Part shown: piece after piece, positions 10,748 to 23,041 of the stretch
Layout: every line of letters begins with the position of its first letter
Position numbering within the stretch: the stretch's first letter is position 1
Origin: Sitta carolinensis
Taxonomy: Eukaryota > Chordata > Aves > Passeriformes > Sittidae
DNA: 64,000 nucleotides
Assembly (NCBI GenBank): GCA_032173965.1
Contig: CM063287.1
Location: 5,523,859-5,587,858, forward strand
Reading direction: 5' to 3'
Program-made: the position numbers and the translations under genes
The notes under the pieces: generated by a model
Databases searched by the model: none
Seen by the model: the letters and a program-made list of their open reading frames with translations, nothing else
Told to the model about the DNA's origin: nothing

Positions 10748-13367
10748 ATTGGAGGCAGAAGGCTCTGAAGCTGTTACTAGACTTACACCCTAGGCAAATA
10801 CTGTATTACAGTATCTAGTCATTCATTCCCTATACAAGAAGGTGCAAGTAAGGTCCAATTGCCTGACCAATGTTCTTTCCAAGCAGTTAAGAGCTGTTTT
10901 GTAAATTTGCTGGGCATTTACCATAGCTTTTTTTGGGAATTAATATGTTGAATGCATAGTCTCACACTGCTGCTTTATTGAGACAATAATACTCCATTTC
11001 AAATACAGTGACCACGTTCTCTGTTTACAAATCTGGCTGTAGACAGTTGGAACCTAATTATCTGATTCTCTTCTTGGTTCCTGCCTCATGTAGGTATGCT
11101 CTGGTTGAGTCACTGGGGGATTGTGCACAGAGGAGCTGGCTGGCCCCTTGCCTCATTTTCCAGGTTTACCAGAGTTAAAACCCACTTATTAGCATTTTTT
11201 CTTGAAAAATGTGACAATCTTCTCCTTCCATGTGTTCTAATAGGGAAAAAAAAAAGACATTTGAATTAGCATCAGAGATACTGTGCTGTGACATGTCAAG
11301 TTTTTCCCTTCAATTAATTATTCAGTGGAAGGGTGTCAGAAGGAGGTCCTTGAAACTAGCACTGTTTGTTTGGCGTGGATCAGTAGTCAAGTGATTCAGT
11401 GTGCCTTGTATTTGTGAAATAAGTAACCCCTTTATGCAAGGGGAAGCATTTGGGGGAGTTTGCCTCTTTGTGGTCACAGGAGGTGGCAGAAAACCGTGTC
11501 TGCTGGGCTGATAATCCCACGGGATGATGCGCCATGGGCTGTGGCTCCAATTTGAGGTCACACTGCTGATGGGAGCAACAAGGGCTTGTTCTGCCACAGC
11601 TCTCTGTGTGTTGCATTCCAAGGGTTGTATCCTCTCCGAACCTCATCCTGGTCACATTTCTTATAACCTGGAACTGCTTTATTACATTACCGGAAAGAAA
11701 TAGTAGCACAAAGCAATGGTTATGCACTTCCAAATGCTGTGTCTGTAGAAGAGAGAGCAGTGACTCCTAACCTAGCTGTTGTGGGCACGCAGAGCAATGT
11801 GATTAAGATTTCTGTTCTCTCAGGCTGGCCGTGCATGCTCCTGTGCTCGTTGTCATTGACCGACTGGCAGCAGTGTGCTCGTTTCTCAGTGCACTCGTCC
11901 TGGTGCCCACTGTCACCAGCTGGCCAGGTGTTACACTGGGAGTGTGACACAAAGCAAAGGGGGGCCAGGAGAAGTTAAACCTGATCTGTCAGTCAGGAAG
12001 AATGAGCAAAATTTTCCCTGAGTGTGGAGGGCGCTGAAGAAACAGTGTTGGAGACAGTTACGTGGTGACTCCTTTGGGTTACTCTTCTGGGAGTAAATAT
12101 AGGGAGAAAACTTGGCTCAAAGCTTTGAAGACTGAGTAATTGATATAAGCCCTGGATTACATAGGCCATAAGCATGCTTTTATAAGTACTGAAGAGAGTT
12201 TCTTCTGGTTTCATTTAATAATAAGGAACTTTGTGTAGTCAGTTTGCTTGATTAGTTCATTTTATTGTGTGTAAATACACTGTAGAAACAAGTTTGCCTG
12301 TTGTTCAGTGGTACTCCGCTAGTGTGTTTCTGGTAAATACAGTGAATTAAGGGGAATAAGTAATGTGCCCTGATCTGTCAATGAAACAAAGTCCATTTAA
12401 AATTGAGGCCATGAGGGATATGGTGAGGCTGCAGTTGAGTTAGAAGAACAGTGAGCAGAACTGCTGGCCTGTGCCACAGAACAGAAACCTTCAGGCTACA
12501 TGTGCCACAGGCACACAACCCACTGGCCATGTGAGCTGCCTCAGTGAAAAAGGAGCGGTGCTTTCCCATGTGTGGTGTGAAACTCTGGCTCCACTGATCT
12601 TAATGAAAATGATGTGGTTTTGCACTGGGGCAAATGAGACCAGAATCTGGCCAACTGTTAATAGCTTTTTGTATTTGAGGCTGAAATAAAGTGGCTGTGT
12701 ATGCAAATAATTGTGCAAGCGTGACTTCTGAATGACTCCTAAAAGGAGAATTCAGTATTTAATTGCTGGAAATACAAATTGTTTGGCACAAAGCTCCTGG
12801 TTTGGCTGAGCTGTGCTTGACCTGTGACAGAGAGAGCAAAGGTGATTTTAAGTCCTGGGATCCAGTGGTCCAGTGTGTAATGTAACTCAAGTCAGAGTCA
12901 GTGTGTTGAATGCTTTGTAATTACAGATCCTTATTTTGTGTACAAAACCAATTGATTCATTATCTTTTATTTCCATTATCTCATCTCAATCTTTATGTGT
13001 GAATCTGAGCTATTTGAGTTCAAGGGAATGGCATATAATTGGAATTAAAAAAGGGGACTTGATAACAAAAAGTTGGTTGTTCGTATATATGTTCTGATGT
13101 AATCAAAATAATGAAATTGGTCAAATCTATCTGCAGAATCTGAAAAGTTTGTGAGAAGTCTAAGAAGTCCAAAATAACCTTTCTTCTCCATGACCTGCAT
13201 TTCTTGAAGTACTTTGACCCATGCCTTGGAACAAGAATAGTTTAGCTCTTAGAATATGAGACAATTAGAAGCAACCATGATGCTGTGGCTTAACAGTCAC
13301 TCTTCAGCTGTGCTTCAGGAACCAGCTGAACTCCAGGAACTCTGCTCTTTTTGCAAAAGTCATGTGG

Positions 13368-13391
13368 TGAAGATGGCTTAAGCCATCTTCA
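13368..13391. repeat. 24-bp perfect palindrome
   Basis: TGAAGATGGCTT (13368-13379) is followed directly by its exact reverse complement AAGCCATCTTCA (13380-13391) with no spacer. The core GATGGCTTAAGCCATC is not AT-simple, so it is less trivial than most short palindromes in this window. Confidence 0.9.
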
Positions 13392-16300
13392 TTTTGTTAA
13401 ATTCTTGTAATCTCACTGTAGGTTATTAGCTGTCCTTATGCCTAGAAATGTGTCCATCCCATTTTAAACTCTGGAGAGCAGAGAATGTTTTTCCTGGAGC
13501 CAAGATCTATAAATGCTTTCAGCTTTCAAAGAGCCTCCAGTATTTGATAAAGTAAGTTTTACTTACACAAGCTAAATATTGCCACTTTAAAGTGCAAGTA
13601 TTGATGGTTTGGAGAGATGTGCAATTTTGTTGGGATAAAAGTGTGAGCCCAGAGTTGATGTGGTACATTTGAAAATAGTTTCTGGCAGAAGTTACCCTGG
13701 CTGAGAATCAGGTCCTCACACACAGTTGACATCATTGGAAGATGCACACATGAAGTGAAAGTATTCTGTGGCCTTTAAGCTTCTGCTCCTATGGTACATG
13801 AGGTTTTATAATACACAGAAGAAAGGAAACATTCACTTTTCCAGGTAATCATTACAGAATGGGTGTCTGATCTATTCCAGTATGCTCTGTCTGGGGAATA
13901 TCTCCAGGACTTCAGTGAAGTGCTGTGCATGCACAACAAGGAGGCTTTTTGGATGGAATTTTTAATGCAGGATTCATTAACTGATGATTGTGGATAATTT
14001 TGAAAGAAATTAGTACAGCCCTTGCTGCTCACTTAGATCATAGAAATAGCTTGAGGGAATATGTTCACCAAACTGAGATGTTCTCTAAAATGCTTGCTAA
14101 CAGGTTACTTATGCTTCTGTATCCCAAAAGCAGTAGCTTCTTCTCCAAACCAAACAGAAAATTAGATTATCTTCTTTTTTAATTGTATGAGGAGTAAGTG
14201 TGAAAATTCTTTTGGTTACGTGGATGTTATATAAGGGTCACCAGTGGAAAATCAGGCCCAGTGCTTTGTGTGTTTGTGTAAAGCAAGTGGCATTTCCATT
14301 TTGTTTTTCAAGACGCTTGAGGTCTTGTCTGCAACTGTATCAGGAATATAGTCACTCATTCTTTACCACACAGAAAAATCACTCAGTCAAGTTTGCTGTT
14401 GGTATGTGTCTCCTCCCTTTGTGTCTTTGTTGTTTTAGATGCAGCTCTGTGGGACAGGAACTGTCGGTCATTGCACCAGAGCCTGTGGACACTGCTGGAA
14501 TAAAGAGAGCAGCTTTCCTTCCACTCTGCTCTTCCGTGTAACTGAGGGCTGAGCTGCAGGGCTGGTGGCTTCCTTTTCTAGGGAACCCAGGGAAGCAGGT
14601 GGATTGCATGAGGAGTCCTGGATTGCTCTGGCTGCCTCTGAGTATGGCTGGATACATCAGAAATCCCAGAGCTTCTCAGCTCTCAGCCCTGTCTGTGTGT
14701 CCTACAGCGCCAGTCTCCAAGGAACCGAGGTTACTAGATTGGAAGATATGAGTTGCATAAAAAAGTCCCAGTCCCTGGGAGTTTAGGAGTGATAGCAGAA
14801 TGAATACTTACAACTTTCTTTCATGTTACATGGCATGGGACTTGCTCTTCCTTGCAGATGACTTCTCCAGTGCTGTTTGGATGTGCCTGCTGCTCTGTGA
14901 TTGCTCTTAAAGCCTTGATTTGACAGCAGCCTCTGGCGTGCTGTGGGCCAGCAGATCTGCATAGCAACAGACCTGCCAGTCTTCCTGCAGAGAGTTAAAG
15001 GAATTTTGGAGTAAATAAGTTAGTCAAAAATTTGCCATTCTCTTCTGTGGCAATTCCATGGATTCAAAGTGTCCCTCATCTCTTGCACAGGTGGGCAGCA
15101 GGCTGGGCAGGAAAGCAATGCAAGTGTTATTGTCTTTCCAGTGCTTGGGGCTGCTGATGTTAGGTGCTTTAAGTGTAGGTTTTTGAGAGAAAAGTTGTAG
15201 GTGAGGGAGAAGCATCACTGTTAAGTGAACTGGAGGGATGATACTTTGACCTCTTGGAACATAGAGCAGGCTGAGGAAAAGGAATAAGATTAAAAGAAAG
15301 AAAATCCTCTTAATCTGGGTGATGTCAGCTTGTCATTGTCAATTCGGTAGTTATGTAGCTGCAAGCTTCCTGCTGCCTGCCGTGCAAGGAGTGATCATTA
15401 ATTAAAAGGCATGGCAGAGTGCAGCATGCTTAGGGTTTTGAGGAGCTGACAAGATAATACCACCCAGCATAAGTGCAGAGAACATGTCCAACACGAGGTA
15501 CGGTCCTAAGAACCAAAAAACCTGTTATCCACTGTGTCATCCTTGAAGACGACATGTGGTGTACATGCTGAAACCTAAAACTTTCTTTTTCTCTGCTTCC
15601 CTAGCAGCCTCATGCACATATCCAGCTTCTCTTTAGTGTGAGCCACAAGGCAAGAATCTGGGTAACACAGGGGTTGGGAGAGCTTTGGGGTTCCCTAGGC
15701 CACCTGACTGCCTCAGTCCTGTGCCATTTGACCTAAGAAGCACTGGAGCACCTGGGTAATGGTGCCGGGCATGGCAAAGGGTAGGAGTTGGTGTACTGCT
15801 AAGGTGTGTAAATCCCTGGCAAGACTGAGTGCCTGTTTTGAGATGCAGAGATGTGGGTCATAGACTGTGGGACTGAGTTAGGTAAGAGAATGTGAGAACA
15901 CACTTACTATATGGCTGCTAAACAAGGAGCAGGAAAGGATTTCACTGGTTTTGGCTTGAGGAATTAAATAAGAAGTGGTTGGTCAGATAGAAAAGAATCC
16001 GGTTGGACTGTGGTATAATTTGTGCAATGTACTCTCAGCTTGTAATTTATCCCAGACTAGATTGTAGATATTCAGTAGTGTTCTATTAGAAGCATCTGAT
16101 CATCACTGCCCAGACAATTTTCCTCCTCTCATTTGTCATACACGCTTGCAGATTTAATACTTTTATTTTGGAGAAAACATCACTTCACTGTCCTGTGAAA
16201 CAATGCATCTCTTCTGCCATTCTCATGGAGATGTGATGCAACAATATTATTTCCTAGTGAGGGACTGGTGAATCATTTTGTTGGTGTTCACAAATCTCTT

Positions 16301-17039
16301 CTTTGCTGATAGTTTCTGCACTGATCTTAATACAATTTTCAAAAGCAAAATCATAATGTCAGGGAATTTTTTAAGAAACTTTTTGTTCAAAAGACAATAC
16401 TGCTCTTATTTGTTGTATACCATACTAAACCCAACCTCTCAGCATGCTGCTGAAGTGCTCTCCCAAATATATTTGTGTAGCTCAAGGTCTTCACGTCTAT
16501 CTGGTCAATCCCTCTCCAGTAGTGGGACACTTGCTTGCAACAGGGTGGGAGGCAGAGGACACATATTTGTCTCACAGGCTCGGGTGGTCTGATAATTTTA
16601 AGTTTAAAGCTCTCCTGTGCATCTGGTAACCTCTTGCATGGGAGCAGAGGCACTCTAAGCTGTCATGGCTGGGTGTGCAAAAGCTCTTCTACTAGTTGGG
16701 AGCTTCTGATATTGTCTGCCTAGGTGGTGTGACTGGTTGTTCATCTCCATCAGATTTGTGCCTCAAGTGGTGTAAAGAAGGCAAAAATCAAGTGTAAGTA
16801 GGTCCCTCGGAATTGCCTTGTCCTGGGAAGAAGAGATGACAGGCTGTGTGGTTGTAGTGAGGCAGTGTGCAAGGCCTTTGACATTTTATGCACTGGCAAG
16901 GGCCTTTTCCCAGGGAAAAAGGAGTTGCATGTGGTGTGAGTATGATGCTGTTAAGGTAAGGGCACTTATTCTTTATTAGTTTTTTTTATTACTGTGTTTT
17001 TTCTTGGCCAAGCCTGAAGCTTCTTGAGTTGTCTTTAAG

Positions 17040-17590
17040 ACAGTGCTAATCGTATGGCAGCTGCAGAGTCAGGGAATTGCACGAGAAGCACCGAAGTGCC
17101 TTTGCGCATTTCCTTGTTCGATGGGCCAGGCGTCCCTCTGTCACGCTCCCCCCCCCCCCCCCCCCGTCTGTTTCTCCAGGAAAGCCTGCTCCTGCTCCAG
17201 CGAGCCCACTGCTGCCCTTGGAGGGTGGTTCCCTGTTCCTTGCACTGCCCGTGGTGCCTTGCCTTTTCTCTCCCATACATCGCACATTGCCAGCTGGTAT
17301 TTGTAACATGTTCCGTAGAATTCTAAGCTGAAACTTCTTTGGAGGAGGTCAGCATGCTGTGCGGGACACATCCTGTGTGTGGGCTGCATCTGACACGTTC
17401 CTGTCGCTGTTACCCAACAGGCTTCTCAGAAACGACAGCACCTGCCTGGGGACTGCCCTAACGCAGCAATACCATCCAAAGCAGGAAGTGTTAATAGTAT
17501 TGTTTGTCCCTGGGTGCTCTTATTTGCAGTCACTCTGCAGTAGGCGAGACACAGTGTAAATATCTGGATGGATAGTTGCGTATTTTGGAA
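17040..17590. promoter_or_regulatory. Isolated CpG-rich patch in gene desert
   Basis: I count roughly 19 CpG dinucleotides in about 550 bp, against only a few per 600 bp in neighbouring sequence (for example 18000-18600), with raised GC and an 18-C run in the middle (17148-17165). There is no recognisable coding content; the open frames across it depend on the C-run. It could be an orphan CpG island (enhancer or cryptic promoter), or a fragment of younger inserted sequence. Confidence 0.4.
17148..17165. repeat. Poly-C run (18 C)
   Basis: Uninterrupted run of 18 cytosines, an unusual mononucleotide tract and a likely site of length polymorphism or sequencing error. Confidence 0.95.
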
Positions 17591-19778
17591 TAATGATAGC
17601 AGGCACCATTGACTTCTGAGCAGTCCATGTGCAATTATTGCAATAGGAAACAGCACAGAAGCTTGCTTAAGAGTTTTTCAGTTACCAGTGACTTTCCTAC
17701 CCACAGACAGGTAAAGAGTAACCTGTCTAAAAGTTTTGTCATTCTGGAAATAGTGCCAAAGATCAAATCTTCCTCATCCATTGCTAGGGAGAGTTGTTCT
17801 CACACTTATGCCTACATGCTAGAGTTTTTTCTGTTACATTTCTTGTTTGTGATGGATGAAATCTCTTTTTTGTATCCTTATGTAAGGTTGTTTGACACCT
17901 TCCGCCTGTGTTGAAGCTGATAGTGCATTTGACATTGTTATTGGCACTCTATGGCAGTGCCCAGTAGGGGTTCTCAAAACTGCCATTTCTTCACCCTCTC
18001 ACTAGGCTTGTCTGCATTTCATGCCACTTAATTTTCCATGTGGTCCACTGTTAGCCTCCCATTACAAATTATCTGATCTCTTAATTCACAGCCTAATTTT
18101 TCTTACTATATTCAGTGGAACTACAGGTCACTGAGTTTAGCAGATCCAGGTTGGTGAGAATTTCCTGTTTGCACGATTTCTGCCTATTTTGTAAATTTTA
18201 CAAGGCTTTTTTGTTCCCTGCTGCCTTGATTTCAAATAAGTGACCTTGAAATCAGTTGATTTGAACAAGATTTTTATTTTTATTTGCAGTCTCTAGAGGA
18301 TTTTACTCGCAGAATTACCTTGTAACTCTGCTAAGTTAAGAACCAGAGCCCAGCTGAAATTCCCAGACAAAAGGATATGATAGTTTCTAGTAACCTTGGT
18401 GCCTTTCTTAGGCTTTTTTCTAAACATTGTCTTTTTGCCTTGTATGTGATCAGTGATTTTGAAAAAAAAAAGTAGTTCCTTAGTTGCGTATTACAATTTA
18501 AGAAAATAGTGTGTCCTCTTCCTGCTTATGTGCACACTTTCTCCTTCCTTTGGTGTCTTCCATTGTTATGGGAAAGCATTTAATAGAAGCCATTTATGGG
18601 AGAAGTAAGGGAAAATCTAACAACTTGGTACTGTACCTGTAGGAGCTCTCAGTCTGAGTTTGGCAAATATGAAGTGTAGGCCAAGAGCTAAGGAGAAGAA
18701 GGGGACAGAGTTACAGACACTAAATAAAGACAGGATGAGGCAAGAGAGCCTCAATGATATGGGTGAGCTTTACTCCTGTTAAATTTGAGTGTTAGCCCAA
18801 ATTTATTGAGGTAGAGCATCCAAAGCCTTCTTGGGGGAGAGATCTTAGCCCAGAGAGCAGCATGGGATCAGGCTCAGAGCACAGAGGAGAAAAGGAGACA
18901 TGGAGGAGAAAAGCAGAGTGAGTGAGTAGGGAGGAAGAAAAGCAGAGGGGCTGGGAACAGCCTGAGATAGGACTTTGTAAAGGCAAACTGGGATCTTGAG
19001 CACAAGAACTTGAAATTTGACCTGACAGTAGAGAGGATGACTGCATTTCTGCTCTGTGTTAGGTCTGCATTCAGATTTTCAAGCTTTGTTTTGCCTCTGG
19101 AGTCCTTGGTCTTGCTCAGTCCCATTAGGGCAGGGGTGGGCAAGTCACGTTTCAGTGACAGTGAGTTTCCATCCTTGGGCACCTGTGCCAGTTGTGCCTT
19201 TTAGTAAAGGTTACTGGTGGAACTAGCAGTGGCTTTTTGAAAAGCAGCACTGATAACATAGTGATGTTTCCCCAAGCCAAGCACAGGGTCTGTGTGGAGA
19301 GCTGTGTTTGATGGCACCTGGGGCAACAGAAGGGCACACGGGTCATTCTGCTGCTTACCTGTTTGCTGGAGAAGGTAGAGGTGTCCCTGTGTCATACTGG
19401 TGATACAACAAAACTGCTGTGAAAGCTCTGATTGGAAGATGAAGTGTGATGCTATAAATGAGGTAACTTACTGACTGAAGAAAAACTAACAATGAGATGA
19501 ACAATTAGCTTATCTTTTACCTTTCTAGATACTTTAGGAGCTAAAGATTTAGAATTAATCTAGAAGAAGCTGGAGAAATAATTTGAAGCTGCTTAAGGCT
19601 TCCTGATTGATTTTTGGTACTCTTCTGGAAGAAGAGACTCTAAGATGAAATTAGCTTAATCCTCAATTTATTATTGTTACTGGTCAAATCAATTGCTGTC
19701 TTTGTCAGAGATCATAAATCCTCAACAAATCTGATATTTACTTAGGTGTTTTTATTTCTTGAAAGGTGAAGATGCGTT

Positions 19779-19799
19779 AAAAAAAAAAAAAAAAAAAAA
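19779..19799. repeat. Poly-A run (21 A)
   Basis: Uninterrupted A-run. No recognisable retrocopy body is seen to its left, so I call it only a mononucleotide repeat. Confidence 0.9.
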
Positions 19800-22700
19800 G
19801 GAATTTTAGTGGCAGTTTGTTAGAATGAGGAATCTTTGTAATATACATGAATCTATAGAACATGATCTGGAATCTTATGCCTTTTGAAGCTTGCACTTAT
19901 TCCACTTGTGTTTTGTCTCTTTTCCATTCATAATTTCAAAAATGTCAGAGTAGCCACAACAGAGCATTTCTCCTGTTCCCACCTGTGCTCTGTGTTGTGA
20001 AAAAATAATGTTAATACACAGAAATCTTGACTTCCCCTTGAATGCATCTGGATGTTTTTATTATGCTGTCCACTGTGCCTGTGATCTGTCTGAGAGCAGC
20101 TGGTGATGGGCATTGCCAAGAGATTGCACTGGGCTGGTGATAATTTTGTGTATTTCAGAAAGCTTGAAAAACTACATTCATGAAACAACACTCATAAACC
20201 ACAGCCTCACCACAAAGACTTTAGGGTGGCCATGGCTGTACAAAGTATCTTAACCAGCCATCTTTCAGCCTTTCACAAATCTTTTCTTTTTGAAGGTAAC
20301 TGTGGGTGGTCTTCCTTTGTCCAATTTCTGTAAATTTGGTACATCACTTTCTAGTTATGCAGCTGATTCTTGTGTTTATGTGAATGGCTATTTAAAAAAA
20401 GGAAAGATCAGATGTTTGTTGTTTCACTTCAACATAAATCAAACTTTGTACTCACATAGCAATTCTAGTTTAGTCCCAGGAATAGCTTTAGTATTGCTAA
20501 GTGTCTGGAGAGTATTGACTACAGAGACATGATTTTAAGCAGGCTATAATAGTTTCTACAGCTGTTAACAGTTCTCAGAAGAAAGGCAGTATTATTCATC
20601 GGTATTTAAAATGTGCATGACTTGCATTGCACAGAAGTCAGATTGGGAGAATGTCAGAATTTTTTTTTCTGAAATTCTGCCAGGAAAGTCTTCAATAACT
20701 GGAGAAATTCTTTTCATTGGTGAAATCAACATGCAGCACATTGTGTTATTATACTTGCTTATAGCTCACCATGAAAGTTGTCTTTGTATGCGTGGATGTA
20801 CGGCTTGTACTGTTTTGTTTTTATTTATTCTGCATTCTTTATTATAATGTTTTTTCCTTTTTTCCAGACCAGAAAGATTGTTATTGAGCCTTCCACAAAG
20901 CTGAAATAATGCTGTGTGTTAAAAAAATGTTAACAATTCGAAGAAGTTATAAAAATTTATAAGTTGACTGAATACTTTGGAAATTTCTGCATATTTTAAT
21001 ATAAATAGGTAATGCAAATGTTTGTTCTTTGCATTTAGAGGTGGGTCTCTGTTTTCTAAAGGTCTTGTATATAAATTTGATTCTTACAATTACATTAGAA
21101 CAAAACCAGTATTTTTTTCAGGTTGTGTAATAGGAGAAATGTATTTGCTAAAGACACAGAACATACACGATTATCTCTGAATGTCATATAGTCATGAAGT
21201 TCAACATAAATATCATCAGTTATTTGAATTACTTCATTAAGTGTATTTAGGGGACTGCCTCTTGCTGTCAGCTGAGGTCCTTCCATTCAGTTCTGTGTGT
21301 CCTGGGTTAGCCCACAAAGAGATGCTGCAGTTAATGTAGAGAGAAAAGGACACAATTTCTTTATAGGTAATGTGAAGATTCAGATTGTGCTGGTAGAACT
21401 TACACAGAAATTCAGTCATGTGAAATTTAAGAAATCACAGAAAATTGTGCTACTTCAGATTCATTTGGTGTTAGTGAGGAGTTTGAGATTTATTCATAGC
21501 TAAAATCATAATAACAGGACAATTGAATCCAAAAGGAAGAGTAGAAAGAGATAAAAAGGAAGAGGTGGGTGACAGAATACTGGCAGATGGGCAAGGACCT
21601 AAATGATTACAATTTTAATGACTAGTCCAAAGATATAACAGTTCAAATGCTTTGATCCACTGGAGGTGCTGGCTAGGTAAATGTCTGAAAGGACAGGCAT
21701 CAAACTGTTTTTTGGGGGGTCGGAGGAGAGCAAAGTAAGTTTTGGGTCATTGTACAAAGGAGAAAAGATTTGTTAAGTTTGCCTGGAGGAGAAAAGATTT
21801 ATGATACTCCCAGGCAATTTCTCCACAAGTGATGGTAGTAGGAGCTAGCAGTGGACCTGGAGGGCTGCAGCTTTGCTGAGGTCCCCTGGCCTGCACGCTG
21901 TGGGAGGCCAGTGTGCTTTGCCTGTGCTGCTGGGGTACCTCTTCCAGCTCAGTTCCATCTGGAAGGGATCTGGTCTGAGCTCGGGGACTGTGCAGTAAGT
22001 GGGGCCTTCTGGCTTCAGAAGCACACTGCAACTCCAGACTTGAGCACTGATGTCATGGGAAGGGGCAGAGGGAGTACTCAGAATGTACTATTTCATGTTA
22101 CAGGTGCTGGCAACATGTGCAGCTGAGAGCATGGAAGTCCAAAGGACTAGGGCACCAGAGGAGGTCACCAGCTGTCATGCCTTATAAGCCCTGCAGGAAA
22201 GAGAAAGGGAGAAAGAATGATTCGTTGGTTGATGCAAGCCTCTGTAGGTAAAGTTGGTGCATATCTGAAGTCTACTGTGATTTAGTATTTCAGGATGGAT
22301 TGCCTTCTGTCATATTGCCTGTGAAATTTTGATAGGGCTGGAAGCACTTTGTGGCACCAGCTCCATTAAATGTGCAAACTAACGTACAGCAGTCCCAGGT
22401 TTTTGATTATGCAGTTTTTATAGCTCTTTTTCTCAAGACATTCTGGAATATGCTTTGCTGAGCTGGAAGGCTTCCATGGTCATTGATACCAGTGCTATGA
22501 AATAACATTGCTGCTATCTGGCAGTTTACTCTGTAGAAAGATGCTTATAATTTTCAAAGACTGCTTTCCAAGTGGAATCACTGTGGTAAATGAAGTCTTT
22601 AAAGCTTACACTCACAAAACTGAATTCAGTTCAGGAGGGTGTTGATTCTTCAGTCTTTTGTGAGTCACTTCCACTGTAACATTCTCTGGAATCATTAATT

Positions 22701-22961
22701 TTTGGGTATTTAAGAAGACTGATTGGTAATGTGGAGTTCTCATAGATTCTGAGGTGTTTCCATGTTCCCTGTCAATGTGCCACTTCATACCATATTCTCA
22801 CAGAAACTGTTATATAAAAGTACCATTTTACAGAGCGGGGGCACAGAGGGAATAAATGATGGAGATAAGTCTGTGTGAGGAAATAATGTTGCAGAACTGC
22901 TGATCCTAGGTTTCTTCATGTTTCAATATTTAGCCTCTGGACCAGATCTCTTGTTCTGCAG

Positions 22962-23041
22962 CGCAGGTTCATCCCCTTTGTGCTTCAGCTCTTGGTCACC
23001 CCATCCAGCATGGATGGACAAAAAGGCTGCACAGCATTCAG
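22962..23041 (+). other. Possible exon of an unknown plus-strand transcript
   Basis: This 80-bp segment is preceded by a pyrimidine-rich acceptor (CTCTTGTTCTGCAG) and followed by a near-consensus donor (ATTCAG then GTGAGTCT). Two frames are open across it but the peptides are unrecognised. Splice-like pairs also arise by chance in tens of kilobases, so this is a weak call. Confidence 0.2.

Larger units (their letters stand above)
7837..17039. other. Gene-free AT-rich interval
   Basis: No coding gene, RNA gene or named mobile element was recognised over about 9 kb. All open frames are short (134 codons or fewer), lack recognisable domains and overlap on both strands as expected by chance. Short palindromes at 8048-8069, 10719-10747 and 13368-13391 are listed separately. 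Confidence 0.55.

Noticed and set aside
20868..21007. Segment after a strong TTTTTTCCAG acceptor on the plus strand
   Set aside because: The downstream sequence is AT-rich with no convincing polyadenylation signal or donor of matching quality.
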